Below are positions 16,572 through 24,162 of a DNA stretch of 64,000 bases, in pieces. Where the stretch lies: contig DXED01000016.1 in the NCBI GenBank assembly GCA_019115145.1, forward strand, positions 42,678 through 106,677. The letters run 5' to 3'. The notes under the pieces were generated by a model. It worked only from the letters and a program-made list of their open reading frames with translations, was not told the origin of the DNA and made no database searches. The position numbers were made by a program, and so were the translations under genes. The stretch's first letter is position 1; each line of letters starts with the position of its first letter. Origin of the DNA: Claveliimonas intestinigallinarum (GTDB lineage: Bacteria; Bacillota; Clostridia; Lachnospirales; Lachnospiraceae).

Positions 16572-17459
16572 CTATGGGCTGAAGAACATCTTTTCATTTT
16601 TGTAAATATGCTTTTGCTGCTGATAGCGGTACAGCGCAATGAACCGGCCCCGGCTGTCGTACACGCGCACCAGCTGACCGTCCTCCCCCTCCGGAAGGCG
16701 GAGAGGATTGCCGTTGTATAAAAGAGGCTCCAGGCGCTCTGGCACGTCCAGCCTGGGACAGTCCGCGAACACGCTGTCCACAGGTATGAGATGCTCCTCA
16801 AGCGTGCCCTCCTCCCTGTACCTCTCAAGCTCCGAGAGCCTTACGCTGTCCTCTATCCTGAAATGTCCCACTCTGGTGCGCAGAAGCTCCTCCATGCATC
16901 CCCCCACGCCCAGCAGCTCCCCGATGTCATCGCAGAGGGTGCGGATGTAGGTTCCCTTGGAGCACTCCACCTCGATCCAGACCCGGGGCAGATCCATCTT
17001 CCTGATCTCTATCCTGTGAATCTGTACCTTCCGGGCTTTGCGCTCCACCGTCTTTCCCTCCCGGGCCAGTTCGTAGAGCTTTTTTCCATCTACCTTTAAG
17101 GCGGAGTACATGGGAGGCGTCTGCATATAGTCCCCCAGGAAGCTCTCCACCGCTCTTCTGACAGTCTCCTTTGCAAGTCCCGAAGTATCTCTCTCCTCCA
17201 GGCAGGCCCCGGATATATCCTGGGTGTCTGTTCTCCGTCCCAGCAGCAGTACTGCCTGATAGGTCTTGCTTTTGTCTGTCAGCACGTCGCACACCTTGGT
17301 GGCCTTTCCCAGACAGACGGGAAGGACGCCCTCCGCATCCGGATCCAGCGTCCCTGTATGCCCGACTTTTTTCTGCCCGGCAATGCCTCTCAGCCTTGCC
17401 ACCACATCGTGGGATGTGTAGCCTTTCTCTTTATAAACATTGAAAATGCCGTCCAACAT
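16572..17459 (-). CDS. truB: tRNA pseudouridine(55) synthase TruB
   Basis: Makes pseudouridine 55 in the T loop of tRNAs. The 295-residue protein has GIFNVYKEKGYTSHDVVARL, then VGHTGTLDPDAEGVLPVCLGKATK in two blocks with the catalytic Asp of GTLDPDA, and the C-terminal PUA-like region. It begins 3 bases after nrnA, so the two are tightly coupled. Confidence 0.96.
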   Translation of the reverse strand: MLDGIFNVYKEKGYTSHDVVARLRGIAGQKKVGHTGTLDPDAEGVLPVCLGKATKVCDVLTDKSKTYQAVLLLGRRTDTQDISGACLEERDTSGLAKETVRRAVESFLGDYMQTPPMYSALKVDGKKLYELAREGKTVERKARKVQIHRIEIRKMDLPRVWIEVECSKGTYIRTLCDDIGELLGVGGCMEELLRTRVGHFRIEDSVRLSELERYREEGTLEEHLIPVDSVFADCPRLDVPERLEPLLYNGNPLRLPEGEDGQLVRVYDSRGRFIALYRYQQQKHIYKNEKMFFSP

Positions 17460-17462
17460 GCG

Positions 17463-18443
17463 TTATGCCTCTTCTGTCTTCGTTTCTTCCGGTTCAAGCT
17501 GGAGGGCGATCTGCCCTGCCAGGTTGTTGATCACATCGTGGACTGTGCCGGGCATGGTGCAGCCGGCCGCCTTCACGTGGCCGCCGCCTCCAAAGTAGAC
17601 AGCCACCCTGCTGACATCCACCTTCTCCTTTGACCGGAGGCTGACCTTGTAGACATTTGGCTCCTGCTCATAGAGGAAAATGGCCACCTCCACGCCCTTC
17701 GTGATCCGAAGCTGGCTGACGATTCCATCCAGCTCCTTGGGTGTCACACCGTAAAATTTCATCACCGCCTGGGAGACTGAGGAGAAAATGCACTGTCCAT
17801 GCATAAAGACAATGCTCTCAAGAAGCGCCCGTCCCAGGATCTGGTTCTGGGCATAGCTCTTTTCACAATAGGTCCTCTCTATGATGGATGGCGCATCCAC
17901 TCCCTTCTCCAGCAGGTCCGCCGCTATGCGGAAGGTCTCCGGCCCTGCGCAGGAATACTGGAACACGCCGGTGTCGTGCACGATCCCTATGTAGAGGGCC
18001 TCCGCGATCTCCTTTGTTATCTTTTCTCTGTCCAGGAGATGGAAGACCAGCTCCGAGGTGGAGCTTGCGTCCGGCACGATATAGTTTTCATCCGCAAAGG
18101 CCTGGTTGCTGATATGGTGATCCACACAGAAGGTCTGCGCTGCGCTCTCGAAGAGAGGGCCGGAGAAGCCCAGCCTCTCCGCATCTCCGCAGTCCAGACA
18201 GATAAACAGGTCGTAGGTTTTTCCCGGCTGCACCTGATGGCGGATATCCCCGGTCCCCTTCACAAAGGAGAAATGGGAGGGGATCTCCTCCAGGTACACG
18301 TCTGTCTCTATGTCTTTATAGTTGTTTCTCAAATACTGGTAAAGCCCCATGCAGGCGCCGACGCAGTCGCCGTCGGGCCGCACGTGTCCGCCTATTGCAA
18401 CAGAGGTCTTTCCCTCCAGAAGTTCTGCCAGTTTATTCTGCAT
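17463..18443 (-). CDS. nrnA: DHH-family phosphoesterase, NrnA-type oligoribonuclease/pAp phosphatase
   Basis: Degrades 2-5 nt RNA or pAp/c-di-nucleotide breakdown products. The 326-residue protein has the DHH metal motifs: GHVRPDGDCVGACMGL, LDCGDAERLGF, VDHHISNQAF and GIVHDTGVFQYS, and a DHHA1 domain ending FGGGGHVKAAGCTMPG. The ATG at 18443 is preferred over 18452 because GGAG lies at the right distance. It overlaps rbfA by 11 bases. Confidence 0.92.
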   Translation of the reverse strand: MQNKLAELLEGKTSVAIGGHVRPDGDCVGACMGLYQYLRNNYKDIETDVYLEEIPSHFSFVKGTGDIRHQVQPGKTYDLFICLDCGDAERLGFSGPLFESAAQTFCVDHHISNQAFADENYIVPDASSTSELVFHLLDREKITKEIAEALYIGIVHDTGVFQYSCAGPETFRIAADLLEKGVDAPSIIERTYCEKSYAQNQILGRALLESIVFMHGQCIFSSVSQAVMKFYGVTPKELDGIVSQLRITKGVEVAIFLYEQEPNVYKVSLRSKEKVDVSRVAVYFGGGGHVKAAGCTMPGTVHDVINNLAGQIALQLEPEETKTEEA

Positions 18444-18819
18444 CCTCCGCATCTCCTTTTTGATCCATGCCTTTGGTTACGTCTGCTATCTTTTTGGACA
18501 TATTGACGCCGTACTCAATGGACTGATCCAGAATGAACCGGATCTCCGGCGTGTTTCTCATGTTCAGTGTATGTGCCAGCTCCCTCCGGATATAGCCCTC
18601 CGCGCTTTTCAGGCCGGCAATGGTATCAGCCTGGGCCTTCTCGTCTCCCAGCACGCTGATGTAGGCCTTGCAGGTCTTTAAATCCGGGGCCACCTCCACA
18701 GCGACGACAGAGGTCCACGGCGCGATCCGCGGATCCTTGATGCCGCCCCTGAGGATGTTGGAGAGTTCCCTTAGCACTTCCGTGTTGACTCTTGTATTCT
18801 TAATGCTGTTCTTTCTCAT
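18433..18819 (-). CDS. rbfA: 30S ribosome-binding factor A
   Basis: KH-fold maturation factor for the 30S subunit and 16S 5' end. 128 residues with KNTRVNTEVLRELSNILRGG, then IAPWTSVVAVEVAPDLKTCK and TPEIRFILDQSIEYG. It sits between infB and nrnA as usual. Confidence 0.95.
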   Translation of the reverse strand: MRKNSIKNTRVNTEVLRELSNILRGGIKDPRIAPWTSVVAVEVAPDLKTCKAYISVLGDEKAQADTIAGLKSAEGYIRRELAHTLNMRNTPEIRFILDQSIEYGVNMSKKIADVTKGMDQKGDAEDAE

Positions 18820-18856
18820 AGATCTCTCTCCTTACTGCGGCAGCCAGACGGGAAGC

Positions 18857-21583
18857 CTATCTCGGAATCTCAACCATCTTGTAGGCCTCCACCTGGTCTC
18901 CCTCTTTAATATCATTGTAATTCTCAAAGACAAAGCCGCACTCGTATCCGAATCTCACCTCTTTGACATCGTCCTTAAATCTCTTTAAGGACGCAAGCTT
19001 GCCGTCGTAGATGACAACGCCGTCACGAATGATCCTCGCCTGACAGTCTCTCTCAAATGTTCCGTCCATCACATAGGCTCCGCCGATGGTTCCCACGCCG
19101 GATGCCTTGAAGGTCTGACGAATCTCCGCATGTCCCAGCACCTTCTCCTCGAAGACGGGATCCAGCATACCCTTCATGGCTGCCTCCACATCCTCGATGG
19201 CATTATAGATCACGCGGTACAGGCGGATATCCACTCCTTCTCTCTCAGCCGTCTCCTTGGCCACAGCATCCGGACGCACGTTAAATCCGATAATGATGGC
19301 GTTGGAGGCAGAGGCAAGGCTGACATCCGACTCGTTGATGGCTCCCACTCCTCCGTGGATGACCTTCACAACCACCTCGTCGTTGGACAGCTTCAGGAGG
19401 CTCTGCTTCAGGGCCTCCACAGAGCCCTGTACATCAGCCTTCACGACGATGCCCAGCTCTTTCAGATTGCCCTCCTTGATCTGGGTAAACAGATCGTCAA
19501 GAGACAGCTTGGATTTTGTCTCCTCCAGAAGCTTCGCCTTGTTCTGTGAAATAAAGGTGTCCGCAAAGCTGCGGGCCTCCTTCTCGTTCTTGCAGCCCAC
19601 AAGGACCTCCCCCGCGTTGGGGACGTCGTTGAGACCCAGGATCTCCACCGGCATGGAAGGACCGGCCTCCTTGACCCGTCTTCCCTTGTCGTCCATCATG
19701 GCTCTCACCTTTCCGAATGAGCTGCCAGCCGCAACCGGATCGCCTACCCGGAGAGTTCCCTTCTGCACGAGTACAGTGGCAACCGGGCCTCTTCCCTTAT
19801 CCAGCTGCGCCTCGATCACAAGTCCCCTTGCCCGGCGGTTGGGGTTCGCCTTCAGCTCCATCATCTCCGCAGTCAGGATGATCATCTCCATGAGGTCAGA
19901 GAGTCCCTCGCCTGTCTTGGCGGACACAGGTACGAACACTGTGCTTCCGCCCCAGTCCTCGGGGATCAGCTCGTGCTCTGCCAGCTCCTGCTTCACCCGG
20001 TCAATGTTGGCGCTGGGCTTGTCGATCTTGTTGATGGCAACGATGATCTCGACTCCCGCGGCCTTGGCATGGTTGATGGCCTCCACTGTCTGGGGCATCA
20101 CGCCGTCGTCCGCAGCCACCACCAGGATGGCGATATCTGTGGAGTTGGCGCCGCGCATACGCATGGCGGTAAACGCCTCATGTCCCGGTGTATCCAGGAA
20201 TGTGATCTTCTCCCCGTTTACCTCCACCACGTAGGCTCCGATGTGCTGGGTGATACCGCCGGCCTCTCTGTCTGTCACGTTCGTGTGGCGGATGGCATCC
20301 AGAAGGGAGGTCTTGCCGTGGTCTACATGACCCATGACGCAGACTACCGGAGGACGCTTCTTCATCTTCTTCTCGTCCTCCTCCTCTTCCTTGAGGAGCT
20401 CCTCGATCACGTCCACTACCTCTTCCTTCTCGCAGAGGATGTCAAACTCAAGGGCAATCTCCTCCGCTGTGTCATAGTCGATCTCCTGGTTTACTGTGAC
20501 GATCTTACCCTGCATAAACAGCTTCTTTATGATAACAGACGGAACGACCTTCATCTTGTCTGCCAGTTCCTGGATGGTCAGCACCTCAGGGATGACGATG
20601 GACTTGATCTGCTCTTCCTGCTTCTGCTCCTTATGCTGCGGCTTCTGAAGCTGGTTCTTGGACTCCTGCTTCTTGCCCTTGCCCTTTGTCATTCTGTCGT
20701 CCTCGTCGCCGCGGTAATCCTTCTTCCTGTAATCGTCCTTGCCCTTTCCCTTTGCTCTCTGGGGCTTCTGTCCCTCCAGGGCAGGCGCGGGGATAGAGGA
20801 ATTCTTTCTGGGCTGGCGGTCCTTGTTGTCGCCAAAGCGTCCGCCTCTGCTGTCACGGCTGCCCTGTCTGTCGTCTCTTCTCTCTCCCTCAAAGCCTCTG
20901 CCGGAGCGCTGTCCCGGCCTTCTGTCGCCTCTCTCGCCGCCGTCACGCCGGTCGTCTCTTCTGTCCTGAGAGGGTCTTCCCTGGGGGCGTCCGTCTCTTC
21001 TGTCGCCGCCTCTTGTCCCCTGAGGTCTGTCTGAACGTCCTGCCGGGCGCGCGCCGCCCTGGCTTCTCTCAGCTCCTCCTGCCGGACGTGTTCCTCCCTG
21101 GGCTCTCTCCGGTCTGTCGCCCTGTGGGCGTCCTTCTGCCCTCTGTCTGTCGCTGTGAGCCCGCTCTGTCTGCGGCCTCTCCGGGCATCCTGCCGGGCGC
21201 GCCCCTCCCTGGGCTCTCTCCGGTCTGTCGCCCTGTGGTCTTGCCCCCGGACGTCCTGCCTGCGGTCTCTCCCCGGGTGCTGCCGGACGCGCGCCGGCTC
21301 CCTTCTGTCCCTGAGCCCTTCCCTGGCGCATCAGGTTCTTTCCGTCGCGGCTGTTCTGAGGACGGAAGACATGGACAATGTTCTTCTTCCTGGGAGCCTC
21401 TTCCTTCTTTGGAGCCTCCTCTTTCTTCTTTCCAAATGCCTTTCTCAGCATCTGAGTCTCCTCTTCCTCCAGGGAGCTCATATTGCTTTTTACTGTTATA
21501 TTTTTCTCTGCCAGAAACTCCATCAGCTCCTTGCTGGATCTGTCGAGCTCCTTGGCAAGCTCATACACTCTAATTTTCGACAT
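18857..21583 (-). CDS. infB: Translation initiation factor IF-2
   Basis: GTPase that places initiator tRNA on the ribosome. From ATG 21583 (GAGGAGGTATTTGCATG) it is 908 residues. An N-terminal IF2N helix domain begins SKIRVYELAKELDRSSKEL. A long Arg/Gly/Gln/Pro-rich disordered region follows (about residues 80-330), then a second IF2N domain (TIQELADKMKVVPSVIIKKL). The G domain is at about 410-580 (GHVDHGKTS, DTPGHEAF, NKIDKP), with C-terminal domains after it. The longer frame to 21610 has no ribosome binding site. The disordered region contains near-identical peptide repeats encoded by a DNA direct repeat (21093-21238). Confidence 0.97.
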   Translation of the reverse strand: MSKIRVYELAKELDRSSKELMEFLAEKNITVKSNMSSLEEEETQMLRKAFGKKKEEAPKKEEAPRKKNIVHVFRPQNSRDGKNLMRQGRAQGQKGAGARPAAPGERPQAGRPGARPQGDRPERAQGGARPAGCPERPQTERAHSDRQRAEGRPQGDRPERAQGGTRPAGGAERSQGGARPAGRSDRPQGTRGGDRRDGRPQGRPSQDRRDDRRDGGERGDRRPGQRSGRGFEGERRDDRQGSRDSRGGRFGDNKDRQPRKNSSIPAPALEGQKPQRAKGKGKDDYRKKDYRGDEDDRMTKGKGKKQESKNQLQKPQHKEQKQEEQIKSIVIPEVLTIQELADKMKVVPSVIIKKLFMQGKIVTVNQEIDYDTAEEIALEFDILCEKEEVVDVIEELLKEEEEDEKKMKKRPPVVCVMGHVDHGKTSLLDAIRHTNVTDREAGGITQHIGAYVVEVNGEKITFLDTPGHEAFTAMRMRGANSTDIAILVVAADDGVMPQTVEAINHAKAAGVEIIVAINKIDKPSANIDRVKQELAEHELIPEDWGGSTVFVPVSAKTGEGLSDLMEMIILTAEMMELKANPNRRARGLVIEAQLDKGRGPVATVLVQKGTLRVGDPVAAGSSFGKVRAMMDDKGRRVKEAGPSMPVEILGLNDVPNAGEVLVGCKNEKEARSFADTFISQNKAKLLEETKSKLSLDDLFTQIKEGNLKELGIVVKADVQGSVEALKQSLLKLSNDEVVVKVIHGGVGAINESDVSLASASNAIIIGFNVRPDAVAKETAEREGVDIRLYRVIYNAIEDVEAAMKGMLDPVFEEKVLGHAEIRQTFKASGVGTIGGAYVMDGTFERDCQARIIRDGVVIYDGKLASLKRFKDDVKEVRFGYECGFVFENYNDIKEGDQVEAYKMVEIPR
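21093..21238. repeat. Two 35-bp direct repeats inside infB, 111 bp apart
   Basis: Positions 21093-21127 and 21204-21238 are identical 35-mers. They encode the same GDRPERAQGG-type peptide and are spaced by 37 codons, so gain or loss of a unit keeps the reading frame. Further diverged copies lie nearby. Confidence 0.75.
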
Positions 21584-21609
21584 GCAAATACCTCCTCTAT
21601 GCAGCATCA

Positions 21610-21921
21610 TTATCTTTCCGTATCCAGATGTTTCATGATCCCTTTTGCAAACCCGGCGTCCAGGACTGCCAGAGATGCCCGGAATTCTTTTCCCATGGCG
21701 TGGCCAAGCGTATCCTTATCCGCATAAAAACAGATGGGCACCTTGTAATACTCGCACATATTCCGGAATTTTTTCTTTGTATTATCCGACGCATCGCCGG
21801 CGACGATGACAAGTGCAGCTCTTCCTGTCTTTACCTCTTTCTCCGTACAGAACTCCCCGCTCGCCGTCTTTCCAGCCTTGGTCGCAAGTCCGATCATGGA
21901 CAGGGCTTTACTTTGACTCAA
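21610..21921 (-). CDS. L7Ae/L30e-type RNA-binding protein (YlxQ-like)
   Basis: 103-residue ribosomal L7Ae-fold protein with SMIGLATKAGKTASGEFCTEK and KTGRAALVIVAGDASDNTKKK, then the conserved LGHAMGKEFRASLAVLD. It is probably a K-turn RNA binder or ribosome-associated protein. The TTG start at 21921 lies inside the end of ylxR (14-base overlap). Fixed position between ylxR and infB in Firmicutes. Confidence 0.88.
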   Translation of the reverse strand: MSQSKALSMIGLATKAGKTASGEFCTEKEVKTGRAALVIVAGDASDNTKKKFRNMCEYYKVPICFYADKDTLGHAMGKEFRASLAVLDAGFAKGIMKHLDTER

Positions 21922-22186
21922 TCTCTCTCATCTCCCTTTCCAGCATCTCGTAGACCTCCTGCGGGATCGCCTGCTTGAATGACCGCTCCAGCCCCTTCTG
22001 CCTGATGGCTTTCGCGAGGCACTCAGAGGAAGGGCAGATATAGGCTCCCCTGCCGTTCTTCTTTCCGGTGGCATCCAGCAGGAACTCTCCTTCCCGGGTT
22101 CTGATAACGCGCAGCATCTCTTTTTTACTCTTCATTTCCTGGCACCCCACGCATTTGCGCATGGGAACTTTTTTATTATTGCTCAA
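21908..22186 (-). CDS. ylxR: YlxR family RNA-binding protein (DUF448)
   Basis: 92 residues with PMRKCVGCQEMKSKKEMLRV and GRGAYICPSSECLAKAIRQK, the YlxR signature. The family binds RNA, and in some species it is linked to RNase P. It lies directly after nusA with an 8-base gap. Confidence 0.93.
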   Translation of the reverse strand: MSNNKKVPMRKCVGCQEMKSKKEMLRVIRTREGEFLLDATGKKNGRGAYICPSSECLAKAIRQKGLERSFKQAIPQEVYEMLEREMREIESK

Positions 22187-22194
22187 ATAATCAC

Positions 22195-23469
22195 CTATTC
22201 TTCTGTCTCGTGGAATTCTATGTCATCCTGGTCTTCGCTGTACGGCTCATCCTCCTGGTCATAGCCGTCGCCGTACTCCTCATCCTCTTCGCCGTAGCTG
22301 TCCTCTTCATAGCCGTAGTCATCGTAGTTCTCATCATAGCTGTCATCGTAAGCCTCATCGTAGCCGTCCTCGTATACTTCCTCCTCGTATACGCCTTCGC
22401 CCAGCTCCATGTAGTTCTCCGGGAGCTCGCCGGACTCAATGGCCTGTGTCTCGCTCTTGATGTCGATCTTGTAGCCGGTCAGACGGGCCGCAAGCCTTGC
22501 GTTCTGTCCCTCTTTGCCGATGGCAAGTGAGAGCTGGTAATCCGGCACGATGACGCTGGCCGTCTTCTCGTCCGGGTCAGCCATAACGGAGATGACCTTG
22601 GCCGGGCTCAGAGCGTTCTCGATCAGGATACCCGGGTTCTCATCCCAGTTGATGATGTCGATCTTCTCGCCTCTCAGCTCATTTACAATGGCGTTGACCC
22701 TGGCACCGTTCATGCCCACGCAGGCTCCCACCGGATCTACGTCCGGATCATTGGACCAGACAGCGATCTTTGTACGGCTTCCAGCCTCTCTGGCAATGCT
22801 CTTGATCTCCACGATGCCATCCTTCACCTCGGTGACCTCCGCCTCAAAAAGCCGTTTTACCAGCTCCGGGTGTGTACGTGACACGAGGATCTTCGGCCCT
22901 TTTGTGGTGTTTTTAACCTCCACCACGTAGAGCTTGATGCGCTCAGTGGGCTTGAACACCTCGCCCTTCACCTGCTCGTTCTCTGTCAGCATGGCGTCCG
23001 CCTTACCCAGGTTGATGCTGATGTTCTTTCCGACATAGCGCTGAACGATACCTGTCACGATATCCTTCTCTTTCTCAAAATACTGGTCGTAGATGACCTT
23101 TCTCTCCTCCTCGCGGATCTTCTGAAGAATGAGGTTCTTGGCGTTCTGTGTGGCGATACGGCCGAAGGATTTGGACTCTACCGGGATCTGGACCACATCG
23201 CCCAGCTCGTATTTGCTGTCAATGTTCTTGGCGTCCTCGAGGCTGATCTCCTCCACCTTGTCTTCCACTTCCTCCACAACCGTCTTCTCCTGCAGAAGCT
23301 TGTAGTCGCATGTCTCTCTGTCCATGATGACCTTGATATTGTCCGCCTTTCCAAAATGGTTCTTGCAGGCATTGATGAGAGAATTCTCAATGGCATCCAT
23401 CAGTGTATCCTTGCTGATGTCCTTTTCCTTTTCCAAAATATTCAACGCTTCCAGTAATTCTGTGTTCAT
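22195..23469 (-). CDS. nusA: Transcription termination/antitermination factor NusA
   Basis: Binds RNA polymerase and modulates pausing, termination and antitermination. The 424 residues comprise the N-terminal domain (MNTELLEALNILEKEKDISK), S1 (DIVTGIVQRYVGKNISINLG), and two KH domains (VGACVGMNGARVNAIVNELR; LSLAIGKEGQNARLAARLTG). The last 80 residues are unusually acidic and Tyr-rich, repeating motifs such as YDDSYDENYDDYGYEEDSYG. This tail replaces the acidic repeat domains of proteobacterial NusA and is a notable lineage feature. Confidence 0.96.
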   Translation of the reverse strand: MNTELLEALNILEKEKDISKDTLMDAIENSLINACKNHFGKADNIKVIMDRETCDYKLLQEKTVVEEVEDKVEEISLEDAKNIDSKYELGDVVQIPVESKSFGRIATQNAKNLILQKIREEERKVIYDQYFEKEKDIVTGIVQRYVGKNISINLGKADAMLTENEQVKGEVFKPTERIKLYVVEVKNTTKGPKILVSRTHPELVKRLFEAEVTEVKDGIVEIKSIAREAGSRTKIAVWSNDPDVDPVGACVGMNGARVNAIVNELRGEKIDIINWDENPGILIENALSPAKVISVMADPDEKTASVIVPDYQLSLAIGKEGQNARLAARLTGYKIDIKSETQAIESGELPENYMELGEGVYEEEVYEDGYDEAYDDSYDENYDDYGYEEDSYGEEDEEYGDGYDQEDEPYSEDQDDIEFHETEE

Positions 23470-23486
23470 GTGTCTTTCCTCCTAAA

Positions 23487-23954
23487 TTAAAAATCGAATG
23501 ACAGACGAATAAGCGCGATATCGCCTTTCTCAAATGTTTTTAAGCTTCCATCTTCCATTTCTATCGTTACAGTGTCCTTATCATAATCCTTCAGGATCCC
23601 GGTGAATTCTTTCCTCTTATCCACCATCCGGTACGTGCGGACATCCACCTCCTGGCCAAGGCTCCTCTTGAAATCCTTCTCCTTTTTCAGCGGGCGTCCA
23701 AGTCCCGGCGAGCTGACCTCCAGGATGTAGGCCTCGTCAATAAAGTCCTTCTCGTCCAGTATATCTGACAGCTCTCTGCTGACCATCTCACAGTCATCCA
23801 CATTGATACCGCCCGGCTTGTCGATATAGGCCCTCAAGTACCAGTTGCCGCCCTCCTTGACATACTCCACGTCCACCAGTTCAAATCCGTTCCTCTCCAT
23901 AATAGGAAGAAGGATTTCCTCGGTCTTCTGTTCATACGCTTCTCTCTTCGCCAA
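23487..23954 (-). CDS. rimP: Ribosome maturation factor RimP
   Basis: Needed for 30S assembly. The start is TTG at 23954 (ATAGGAGGTTTTACATTG), giving 155 residues beginning AKREAYEQKTEEILLPIMER after the initiator. It carries FELVDVEYVKEGGNWYLRAY and LEVSSPGLGRPLKKEKDF. The 61 extra residues in the longer frame are leader sequence. First gene of the nusA-infB operon, 18 bases before nusA. Confidence 0.94.
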   Translation of the reverse strand: MAKREAYEQKTEEILLPIMERNGFELVDVEYVKEGGNWYLRAYIDKPGGINVDDCEMVSRELSDILDEKDFIDEAYILEVSSPGLGRPLKKEKDFKRSLGQEVDVRTYRMVDKRKEFTGILKDYDKDTVTIEMEDGSLKTFEKGDIALIRLSFDF

Positions 23955-24054
23955 TGTAAAACCTCCTATCGTACCTGTGCGCCTCCCCGGCGCTGATAAA
24001 GACATAGATCCAGCGGAAAATATATGAAAAATGGAAAAGCTCCCTATCATATAA

Positions 24055-24082
24055 AGAAGAGTGAACTTTCGTCCACTCTTCT
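24055..24082 (-). promoter_or_regulatory. GAAA-capped hairpin in the rimP-nusA leader
   Basis: Minus strand AGAAGAGTGGAC, loop GAAA, GTTCACTCTTCT (one mismatch), followed by TTATAT. It lies about 20 bases after the probable transcription start and 100 bases before rimP. It could be an attenuator of the operon or the terminator for transcripts from the upstream topoisomerase genes. The weak T-run favours partial termination. Confidence 0.55.
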
Positions 24083-24108
24083 GCCGCATGCTTATGTAAC
24101 TGGCATAT

Positions 24109-24137
24109 AGTATAGCACTCCTTTTTCGGGAAATCAA
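24109..24137 (-). promoter_or_regulatory. Sigma-A promoter of the rimP-nusA-infB-ribF operon
   Basis: TTGATT (24137-24132), 17-base spacer ending in TGC, TATACT (24114-24109) on the minus strand, 26 bases after the parC stop codon. Confidence 0.75.
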
Positions 24138-24162
24138 GGGGTTTTACACAGATTTTTCCTAA

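Noticed and set aside
19973..21034. 353-codon plus-strand ORF
   Set aside because: Antisense of infB, Leu/Val-rich by codon mirror, no recognisable domain.
23955..24137. N-terminal extension of rimP
   Set aside because: It covers the leader hairpin and part of the promoter and is not family-like. TTG 23954 has GGAGG in place.
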